From assembly GCA_963680875.1 (NCBI GenBank), contig OY804579.1:77799095-77863094 (forward strand): DNA of 64,000 bases, read 5' to 3'. Below the pieces are notes generated by a model. It did no database searches. It had not been told where the DNA came from and saw only the letters and a program-made list of their open reading frames with translations. How positions within the stretch are numbered: position 1 is the first letter of the stretch; every line of letters starts with the position of its first letter. Origin of the DNA: Bathymodiolus brooksi (Eukaryota > Mollusca > Bivalvia > Mytilida > Modiolidae). Of this stretch, positions 11,000 to 21,045 are shown in pieces. The translations under genes were made by a program, and so were the position numbers.

Positions 11000-11342
11000 A
11001 ACTCGACATTCAAAGATCGTGAGTTCGAGCCCCGGTCGGGTCAAACCAAAGACTATAAAATTGGTATTTGTTCTTCTCCGCTAAGCACGCAGCATTAAGG
11101 AGAAAGAGCAAATACTGGTTGGCTTGGAATCAGAATAATGTGTCCGAGTGGAGTGACATGTCTATCCGCGGACTGTTGTTTCAGTGAGCTAGCACAACAA
11201 AAATCCAACTTAGCGTATTGGTCTAGTACAAAGTGGACCTCATCATCATCTCATTGAAAATTAATTTGTTCTCGCCATGATATAACTGAAAAATTGCTGA
11301 ATGGTGTTAAGCAACAATCACTCCCTCAATCACTCACCCAAT
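11000..11342 (+). mobile_element. SINE family S1, head partly lost
   Basis: It begins within the tRNA-like head just before the B box 'gagttcgagcc' and continues through the S1 body to the tail 'gttaagcaacaatcactccc' followed by TCAC-rich repeats. It lies head-away from the copy at 10362-10700, on the opposite strand. Confidence 0.8.
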
Positions 11343-11883
11343 CACCTATCGATTTTTCACTGGCCAAAAATGGTTGGTTAAATCCAAATTACGACCCAGT
11401 GTGGAATGCTTACATTTAAGTTTCAACCACAAACTAAAGTTTATTGGCCTTTTCTTGTAAAATAATTATTTCATGCAAAATAAAATCAATTCTTTGAATT
11501 TTTTGTGGCGTTTTCTTAAGGCATAGGAAATTAATTGTAGAAATATGTTATTAGGAAAATAATTAGATTTTTTAAATACTGACTCAAAACATTTGGTGTT
11601 ACATTGCATCGTTCTTTTAACGTTTACTTGCATACCTATTCTTTCTCCCTAGTATGTTTGCCACTAACTGTTTATAGTATTACTCATTTTAACCAGTATA
11701 AAACAAAATCGACTGGTTTCCATTTTTATTTATATTATGTTTTATTTTGATTATGTTTGTCAGGTCCTTTGCGTTCATAGGCAATTTCCTTAAGTAAACC
11801 TTCAATTAGATTTATTTGGTAGTGATGTTTGCAGTTTCTAAATCTTGAAAAGATATCGATAAAAATAGTAAGTAATGACAAGG
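11343..11883. other. Unannotated AT-rich stretch
   Basis: No gene, repeat family or regulatory element is recognised. Confidence 0.4.
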
Positions 11884-12008
11884 GTTTAGGTTTATGGTGT
11901 TTAATGCCATTTTCATCAATATTTTCAGTTATATATCGTGGAGATCAGTTTTATTGTTGAAGGAAACCGGAGAAAAATACCGACCTGTCCACTGACAAAC
12001 CGATAAAA
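11884..12008 (-). mobile_element. SINE family S2, 3' fragment
   Basis: On the minus strand it holds the tail 'caccataaacctaaaccc' and the body as far as 'tgtcagtggacaggtcgg', with small deletions. The head is missing. Confidence 0.7.
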
Positions 12009-12088
12009 TGAACAAGTAATAAAAACTGTGAACATTTGGTGATATTTTTAGTTCTATGTTTGGCTTATCTATAGTTGTTAAAATTATT

Positions 12089-12091
<3 letters not shown>

Positions 12092-12137
<46 letters not shown>
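12092..12137. repeat. (GA)n microsatellite
   Basis: About 23 uninterrupted GA dinucleotides, immediately downstream of the S2 fragment. Confidence 0.97.
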
Positions 12138-12139
<2 letters not shown>

Positions 12140-12659
12140 AACATATTAAATTTTCCTTACATCGATTGATTGATTTATTGTTGTTTAACGACAAGTTGGC
12201 AGTATTTCATATATATCCATGACAACGACAAGTTAACTGACATTAAATTATATGAATAAATCGACAAAAGGATTCGGAACGCCTCGAAACAGAAATAAAA
12301 CCTCTGCAGAAGCTCGATTTTCTTCATGTTTATAAAGCTGGTACACATAAATTTTATTCTATATATGTAGACAATGTATGTACTTTGTCCATTTATATCG
12401 CGCGATTTCATGTTAATAATGTATTATCCTTGAGGCTCCAATACAACAAGAAATAGTTTAAGGGTTGGCAGTATTTGGCCACAGCGTTTAATATGTTTCA
12501 TAAAAATACAAATACAGTATGTATATTTCAAATAGATAAATTTAAGATTAAGATATGTATTTGATCATGAATAATATATTTAAGATATCAACTTTGAACA
12601 TTTGAATATAATATGAATATATATATGGCCACCGCAGATTATGGCAGACCATGAAGGTA
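12138..12659. other. Stretch with a SINE-tail-like fragment and an array leader
   Basis: At 12165-12215 the minus strand has a tail-like 'gtcgttaaacaacaataaat'. At about 12630-12650 'ccgcagattatggcagacca' matches a second copy near 14809, before the other tandem array. No gene is recognised. Confidence 0.4.
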
Positions 12660-13312
12660 AAGATAAATGAGTATAGCAATGAACCCTGGTAACAGAGGTT
12701 TATCACTAACTGTTAACTGATGAGCCCTGGTAACAGAGGTTTATCACTAACTGCTAACTGATGAGCCCTGGTAACAGAGATTTATCACTAACTGCTAACT
12801 GATGAGCCCTGGTAACAGAGGTTTATCACTAACTGCTAACTGATGAGTCCTGGTAACAGAGGTTTATCACTAACTGCTAACTGATGAGCCCTGGTAACAG
12901 AGGTTTATCACTAACTGCTAACTGATGAGCCCTGGTAACAGAGGTTTATCACTAACTGCTAACTGATGAGCCCTGGTAACAGAGGTTTATCACTAACTGC
13001 TAACTGATGAGCCCTGGTAACAGAGGTTTATCACTAACTGCTAACTGATGAGCCCTGGTAACAGAGGTTTATCACTAACTGTTAACTGATGAGCCCTGGT
13101 AACAGAGGATTATCACTAACTGCTAACTGATGAGCCCTGGTAACAGAGGTTTATCACTAACTGCTAACTGATGAGCCCTGGTAACAGAGGTTTATCACTA
13201 ACTGCTAACTGATGAGCCCTGGTAACAGAGGTTTATCACTAACTGCTAACTGATGAGCCCTGGTAACAGAGGTTTATCACTAACTGCTAACTGATGAGCC
13301 CTGGTAATCAGA
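12660..13312. repeat. 41-bp minisatellite, about 15 copies
   Basis: The unit contains 'tgatgagccctggtaacaga' followed by 'ggtttatcactaactgctaa' and c. The period is exactly 41 (for example 12841 to 12882). Copies differ by single bases. The first unit is diverged and the last carries a one-base insertion. Confidence 0.95.
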
Positions 13313-13770
13313 GGCTATCACTACTTTTCAATGAATATATATATCTTTAAATGATTAAATGTTAATTCTGCGCAGCGAAAACGGCCAAATTGACGGAGAA
13401 AGGAAATTTCTTCTCTCGAGAAATTCCTTCATCAGTCAACCGCCACTGAAGAAGGGGTGTGGAGCTGCGCCTCAGCTAGCTGTGCCAAATACCTGCAAAC
13501 ATATTTATCTACATCTAAATTTCTACAGATAAATATACATTTCCAAAATTGTCCAATGAAAATAACTGAAATTGAATTAATCAACCAGATTTAGCATTCG
13601 GGAATGTCAGATTTACACCCATATGTTAACAATCAATGTCTTCTTGTAAAGTATTCAAAATACATCATTTCCAAGCCCTGAAAGATGTACACCATCTTCT
13701 CCAAGAAATCAGTCTTTGCCAGAGCATTTTATTTGGTTTTCCGGTATGCCATCAATGGCACAAAAAACAT
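13313..13770. other. Spacer between arrays
   Basis: Non-repetitive apart from a strong short stem at about 13404-13432 ('aaggaaatttct' / 'agaaattcctt' around 'tctcg'). GC content is locally higher at 13430-13490. No coding frame stands out. Confidence 0.5.
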
Positions 13771-14640
13771 CTGATAATAATATAAATTCATATCAGCTAA
13801 AGATCGAATAATAATATAAGTACATATCAGCCAAAAACATCCGAAATTAATATAAGTACGAATCAGCTAAACATCTGAAAATAATATAAGTACGTATCAG
13901 CTAAACATCTGAAATTAATATAAGTACGAATCAGCTAAACATCTAATAACAAGGAAAGTACGTATCAGCTAAACATCTGAAAATAGTACGAATCAGCTAA
14001 ACATCTAATAACAAGGAAAGTACATATCAGCTAAACATCTGAAAATAATATAAGTACATATCAGCTAAAACATCTGAAAATAATATAAGTACGTACCAGC
14101 TAAACATCTGAAAATAATATAAGCACGTATCAGCTAAATATCTGAAAATAATATAAGTACGTACCAGCTAAACATCTGATAATAATATAAATTCATATCA
14201 GCTAAAGATCGAATAATAATATAAGTACATATCAGCCAAAAACATCCGAAATTAATATAAGTACGAATCAGCTAAACATCTGAAAATAATATAAGTACGA
14301 ATCAGCTAAACATCTAATAACAAGGAAAGTACATATCAGCTAAAACATCTGAAAATAATATAAGTACGTACCAGCTAAACATCTGAAAATAATATAAGTA
14401 CGTACCAGCTAAACATCTGAAAATAATATAAGTACGTACCAGCTAAACATCTGAAAATAATATAAGTACGTACCAGCTAAACATCTGAAAATAATATAAG
14501 TACGTATCAGCTAAACATCTGTAAATAAGAAGTAAATATCAGCTAAACATCTGATAAAAAGCTTAGTTCATATCAGCTAAACATCTGAAAATAAAATAAA
14601 TACATAACAGCTAAACATCTGAAATAAAACTATGTCGCAG
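13771..14640. repeat. 34-bp satellite, degenerate block
   Basis: The unit is of the form 'cagctaaacatctgaaaa' plus 'taatataagtacgtac'. About 26 units are present, with length variants near 30-35 bases. Internal segmental copying is visible, since the text from about 13770 recurs from about 14177. Confidence 0.92.
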
Positions 14641-14950
14641 CTTTATTACAATTTAACAATACTCAATACTTCTTACAACTGGCAAATATTAGAATATGAA
14701 TGCAATGTCTATATATATGAGTGGTAAGTTATTAGCACATGAATATGAATTTATTAGCACATGACTATGAATTTAATGTCCATCTAGCTAATTGTCGGAG
14801 TTGGTCGCCGCAACTTATGGCAGACCGTATTTGTAACTTATAATATATGAAACTAATATATGTAAATGAAGTGTGAGCAACCCTGGGAAACAGAGGCTGC
14901 TACTGTCCTACATAGATTTATATAGGTCTCAGTTCATCAGTCCATGAAAT
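14641..14950. other. Spacer with a second array leader
   Basis: Contains 'ccgcaacttatggcagaccg' and, after about 60 bases, 'caaccctgggaaacagagg'. Both correspond to the leader and first unit of the 41-bp array at 12630-12700. The satellite block resumes directly after it. Confidence 0.6.
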
Positions 14951-17900
14951 AAGGTAAGTTCATATCAGCTAAAACATCTGATAACAAGATAAGTTCTTAT
15001 CAGATAAACATCTGAAAATAAGATAGTACATAACAGCCAAACATCTGATAATAAGGTTAGTAATTATCAGCTAAACATCTGAAATAAGATAAGTACATAC
15101 CAGCTAAACATCTGATAGTAAGATAAGTACATACCAGCTAAACATCTGATAGTAAGATAAGTACATATCAGCTAAACATCTGAAATAAGATAAGTACATA
15201 TCAGCTAAACATCTGATAGTAAGATAAGTACATATCAGCTAAACATCTGAAATAAGATAAGTACATATCAGCTAAACATCTCATAGTAAGATAAGTATAT
15301 ATCAGCTAAATATCTGATAGTAAGATAAGTACATATCAGCTAAACATCTGATAGCAAGATAAGTTCATATCAGCAAAACATCTGATAGTAAGATAAGTAC
15401 ATACCAGCTAAACATCTGATAGTAAGATAAGTACATACCAGCTAAACATCTGATAGTAAGATAAGTACATACCAGCTAAACATCTGATAGTAAGATAAGT
15501 ACATATCAACTAAACATCTGATAGTAAGATAAGTACATACCAGCTAAACATCTGATAGTAAGATAAGTACATATCAGCTAAACATCTGATAATAAGATAA
15601 GTACATATCAGCTAAACATCTGATAGTAAGATAAGTACATATCAGCTAAACATCTGATAATAAGATAAGTACATATCAGCTAAACATCTGATAGTAAGAT
15701 AAGTACATACCAGCTAAACATCTGATAGTAAGATAAGTACATATCAGCTAAACATCTGATAGTAAGATAAGTACATACCAGCTAAGCATCTGATAGTAAG
15801 ATAAGTACATATCAGCTAAACATCTGATAGTAAGATAAGTACATACCAGCTAAACATCTGATAGTAAGATAAGTACATACCAGCTAAACATCTGATAGTA
15901 AGATAAGTACATATCAGCTAAACATCTGATAGTAAGATAAGTACATACCAGCTAAGCATCTGATAGTAAGATAAGTACATATCAGCTAAACATCTGATAG
16001 TAAGATAAGTACATACCAGCTAAACATCTGATAGTAAGATAAGTACATATCAGCTAAACATCTGATAGTAAGATAAGTACATACCAGCTAAGCATCTGAT
16101 AGTAAGATTAGTACATATCAGCTAAACATCTGATAGTAAGATAAGTACATACCAGCTAAACATCTGATAGTAAGATAAGTACATATCAGCTAAGCATCTG
16201 ATAGTAAGATAAGTACATACCAGCTAAACATCTGATAATAAGATAAGTACATATCAGCTAAACATCTGATAGTAAGATAAGCACATACCAACTAAGCATC
16301 TGATAGTAAGATAAGTACATATCAGCTAAACATCTGATAGTAAGATAAGTACATACCAGCTAAACATCTGATAGTAAGATAAGTACATATCAGCTAAACA
16401 TCTGAAATAAGATAAGTACATATCAGCTAAACATCTGATAGTAAGATAAGTACATATCAGCTAAACATCTGAATAAGATAAGTACATATCAGCTAAACAT
16501 CTCATAGTAAGATAAGTACATATCAGCTAAATATCTCATAGTAAGATAAGTACATATCAGCTAAACATCTGATAGCAAGATAAGTTCATATCAGCAAAAC
16601 ATCTGATAGTAAGATAAGTACATACCAGCTAAACATCTGATAGTAAGATAAGTACATACCAGCTAAACATCTGATAGTAAGATAAGTACATACCAGCTAA
16701 ACATCTGATAGTAAGATAAGTACATATCAGCTAAACATCTGATAGTAAGATAAGTACATACCAGCTAAACATCTGATAGTAAGATAAGTACATATCAGCT
16801 AAACATCTGATAATAAGATAAGTACATATCAGCTAAACATCTGATAGTAAGATAAGTACATATCAGCTAAACATCTGATAGTAAGATAAGTACATATCAG
16901 CTAAACATCTGATAGTAAGATAAGTACATACCAGCTAAACATCTGATAGTAAGATAAGTACATATCAGCTAAACATCTGATAGTAAGATAAGTACATACC
17001 AGCTAAGCATCTGATAGTAAGATAAGTACATATCAGCTAAACATCTGATAGTAAGATAAGTACATACCAGCTAAACATCTGATAGTAAGATAAGTACATA
17101 TCAGCTAAACATCTGATAGTAAGATAAGTACATACCAGCTAAGCATCTGATAGTAAGATTAGTACATATCAGCTAAACATCTGATAGTAAGATAAGTACA
17201 TATCAGCTAAACATCTGATAGTAAGATAAGTACATATCAGCTAAACATCTGATAGTAAGATAAGTACATACCAGCTAAACATCTGATAGTAAGATAAGTA
17301 CATATCAGCTAAACATCTGATAGTAAGATAAGTACATACCAGCTAAGCATCTGATAGTAAGATAAGTACATATCAGCTAAACATCTGATAGTAAGATAAG
17401 TACATACCAGCTAAACATCTGATAGTAAGATAAGTACATATCAGCTAAACATCTGATAGTAAGATAAGTACATACCAGCTAAGCATCTGATAGTAAGATT
17501 AGTACATATCAGCTAAACATCTGATAGTAAGATAAGTACATACCAGCTAAACATCTGATAGTAAGATAAGTACATATCAGCTAAGCATCTGATAGTAAGA
17601 TAAGTACATACCAGCTAAACATCTGATAATAAGATAAGTACATATCAGCTAAACATCTGATAGTAAGATAAGCACATACCAACTAAGCATCTGATAGTAA
17701 GATAAGTACATATCAGCTAAACATCTGATAGTAAGATAAGTACATACCAGCTAAACATCTGATAGTAAGATAAGTACATATCAGCTAAACATCTGAAATA
17801 AGATAAGTACATATCAGCTAAACATCTGATAGTAAGATAAGTACATATCAGCTAAACATCTGAATAAGATAAGTACATATCAGCTAAACATCTCATAGTA

Positions 17901-18870
17901 AGATAAGTACATATCAGCTAAATATCTCATAGTAAGATAAGTACATACCAGCTAAACATCTGATAGCAAGATAAGTTCATATCAGCAAAACATTTGATAA
18001 TAATATGCGTACATATCAGCTAAACATCTGCAAATAAGATAAATACATATCAGCTAAACATATAATAATAATGTTTGTAATTATCAGCTAAACGTCTGAA
18101 AATAAGATAAATACATCAGCTACACATCTGATAATAAGGTTAGTAATTGTCAGCTAAACATCTAAAATCTGATAATAAGATAAGTACCTATCAGCCAGAC
18201 ATCTAACAATAATATAAGTACATGTCAGCCAAACATCTGATAATAAGATAAGTTCATATCAGCTAAACATCTGATAACAAGATAAGTTCATATCAGCTAA
18301 ACATCTGATAATAAGATTAGTTCATATCTGCTAAACATCTGATAATAAGATTAAGTTCAAATCAGCTAAACATCTGAAAATAAGATAAATATATATCAGA
18401 TAAACATCTGATATTAAGGTTAGTAATTATCAGAAAAAGATCTAATCTGATAAGAAGATACCTTCATATCAATTAAACATCTGAAAATAAGACAATTCAT
18501 ATAAGCGAAACATCTGATAAAAGACAAGTACATATCAGTTTAACATCTGCAGTACATATCAGCTAAACATCTGATAATAAGGTAAGTACATCAGTTTAAC
18601 ATCTGATAATAAGGTAGGTTCATATCAGCTAAACATCGGATAATAAGGTTAATAAATATCAGCTAAAATCTGATAATAAGTTAGTACATATCAGTTAAAC
18701 ATTTGAAAATAAGGTAAGTACACATCATTTAAACATCTGATAATAAGATAAGTTCATATCAGCTAAACATTTGAAAATAAGATGAGTACACATCAGTTAA
18801 ACATCTGATAAAAAGAAGTACATATGAGCTAAACTTGATAATAAGGGGGTAACCCATAATAAGGTTAGTG
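14951..18870. repeat. 34-bp satellite, main block with higher-order repeats
   Basis: About 115 units of 'tcagctaaacatctgatagt' plus 'aagataagtacata'. Units alternate between 'catatcag' and 'cataccag'. Marker variants ('ctgaaataag', 'ctcatagtaag', 'gatagcaag', 'gcacataccaac') recur at fixed spacings of 1222, 1391 and 340 bases, showing segmental duplication in the array. The core (about 15100-18000) is homogeneous. The edges, especially 18000-18870, are degenerate, as expected of an array renewed from its middle. Confidence 0.95.
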
Positions 18871-18889
18871 CATATCAATTAAACATCTG

Positions 18890-19780
18890 ATAATCATGTT
18901 GTATGCACCATCTGTATAACACATTATATACTGAAATTTATATGATAATAAAGTTTTCGCAACCATCGGTATACCATGTTATATACTGAAATTTATCAAA
19001 TAATTATATAATAATGTTGTGTTAGCAATGTCTATGCCAATATAGTGGTCAGGGTTGAAGACATAGTGCACGACCCGAAGGGGAGTGCACTATGTCTTCA
19101 ACCCTGACCACTATATGACATATTCATTGATAACACAACATTATTATTATTATTATGCTGACTGTTATATGTAGACAAAATATATTGAGAACTATTACAA
19201 TAAAGGAGGTCCTGATATTGGTGACTAATATATTGGATCAGATAGTCTTGAAAGTGTGAGAATATTCTTTGTTTCATTTAAGGCTTTAAAAATATAAAGA
19301 TTTTTGAAGTTTGAAATTTAATTAACAACAATAACAAGTATTAAAAAACAGTAACATTATTGAACATTATTACGGAAATGATACTTAATTTAAAGCGTTT
19401 AGACGACTATGATATATTGACAGATTGGATCCGCCCCCTTGCACGTGGACTAGCAATATAAAACTTGACAGACAGCTGAAAACCCAACATTCCCCGCGTG
19501 AAACTGGCATAGTATATCAACGCTATATAATTCTTTGTGATATATGCCAAAATATCGTATGAACTTATATTACAGAAGAAATTTACAGAAAGCATAATAA
19601 TAGTAGTTATATAGGCTTTAGACAGGTAATACGGGCTCATATAACCTGTCTGTGTTTTATATTTCCTGCCACATCAGTATACCATATTATATACTAAAAT
19701 TTCTCCAATTATGATGTTTCTCCACCATCGGTATATACCACATTATATACTGAAATGTATCTGATAATCATGGTATATGC
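18890..19780. repeat. Scattered ~55-bp units after the satellite
   Basis: Units containing 'atcggtataccatgttata' and 'tactgaaatttat' occur near 18905, 18960, 19670 and 19720. Hairpin H5 and about 500 bases of unremarkable DNA separate the pairs. This may be the 3' end of the element that carries the arrays. Confidence 0.55.
19008..19147. repeat. Hairpin H5
   Basis: The arms are 19009-19070 and 19085-19147: 'aataatgttgtgtta' / 'taacacaacattatt' and 'tagtggtcagggttgaagac' / 'gtcttcaaccctgaccacta'. The apex is 'gacccgaaggggagt', related to the apex of H7 on the other strand. Confidence 0.9.
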
Positions 19781-19959
19781 AACAGGCTGGATTGAAAGCT
19801 GACCTTGAAACACTGAAATTGTGTGTCTACCCCCATTAGTTAAAGTATTACACAAAAGGCTAGACAAAATGTTTGAGCAACATTTCTAGTTATATCGTCA
19901 GATGCTTTGCAAGTTTCAAATGGTAATTCATTTACATGCATATTACCTGCATCACACTG

Positions 19960-20100
19960 CAAAAATAAACCAGAATTTGGCTGTGGGACAGTGTAGTCCA
20001 GCCGTAATTACAGGAATCTGCTGTAAAACTAAACCAGTACTTGGCAGCGGGACAGATTTCTCCAGCAGTTATTACAGGAATCCGCTGTGGAAGTGTAGAC
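19960..20100. repeat. ~65-bp tandem duplication
   Basis: Two copies share 'ttacaggaatcygctgt' and 'aaaccag...cttggc...gggaca', about 65 bases apart. The minus-strand frame through both is open and reads IPVITAG with CPAAKYW once, but the open frame is short and there is no other sign of a gene. Confidence 0.6.
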
Positions 20101-20684
20101 ACAAGTGGCATGTGTCCTGTTACTCCAACGGTTGACATAGAAGGTCAACCTTTTTCCTTGCGGAAGCACCTTGACTTATACTTGCAGCGGTTGGCACCCG
20201 CTTTCTAGTGGACCGTCTCAACATTACCTGAAACTCAAAGCAGAAGTATAAAATTCTGTCTTTTAATATTGAACAACTACCACAGAATGCACCTCAAAGT
20301 TAATAGGAAATAACAAAGAAATCAGATAAGCATGTGGTAGTAATCATGGTAAACCTGTGGTAATCAATAATCACATAACCATGGTAACAGTAGTTAAAAA
20401 ATCACAATGTTAATTATCAATTAATCACATTGTAATCAATTAATCACAGTAATCACATAGACAAAATGATAAACAAAGCGACCCGTCTTTTTACCAACAC
20501 GAATGAATTTACATCAATTTATATGCATTTCTAATGCAAGTGTAAACTTCGCCACCTTATATCAGGCCACTGTGAAAGTTTGATCTCGTGTGCAGATCGT
20601 ACACAAATTTACATTTTTTTTTTCATTTTTTTTTAATTGCAGATGCGACTCCATGAATATATTTAAATAATGCAACTACGCATA
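20101..20684. other. Unannotated stretch
   Basis: A small palindrome 'ggttgacatagaaggtcaacc' lies at about 20129-20149. A run of 'aatcaca'-like short repeats follows at 20360-20460. No gene is recognised. Confidence 0.45.
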
Positions 20685-20855
20685 AATAGCAAATAGTTCA
20701 TGGCACTAAGGGTCATATGGCAGTATATGGAACGGTCCGTCACCAAAAAAATATTATATGGACCTCAGAAGCTTCAGTCCATATACTATTTTTTTGGTGA
20801 CGGACCGGTCCATATACTGCCATATGCCCCGAAGTGACATGAACTATTCGCTATA
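20685..20855. repeat. Hairpin H6
   Basis: The arms are about 20685-20764 and 20777-20855: 'catatggcagtatatgga' / 'tccatatactgccatatg', and 'ggtccgtcaccaaaaaaat' / 'atttttttggtgacggacc'. The outer ends are 'atagcaaatagttcatg' / 'catgaactattcgctat'. The apex 'cctcagaagcttcagtcc' differs from the shared motif of the other hairpins. Confidence 0.9.
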
Positions 20856-21045
20856 TTATATTTTTTATCTAAAATAATGCAGGTACCTGGCCGGTCCATA
20901 TACGAAAATAGTGACCGGCTGAGCTAACAAAGACAAATAGGGAAAATAAAAACGTAAAGTATAACATTTCTCTATAGTATATACACGCTATGACCGGTTA
21001 ATAATCGAGACTTATAACACGTATTAACACAGTATCGTTTTACTA

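Noticed and set aside
13771..18870. Possible CRISPR-like array of 34-bp units
   Set aside because: Units are contiguous, without unique spacers, and the surroundings are eukaryotic. It is a satellite.
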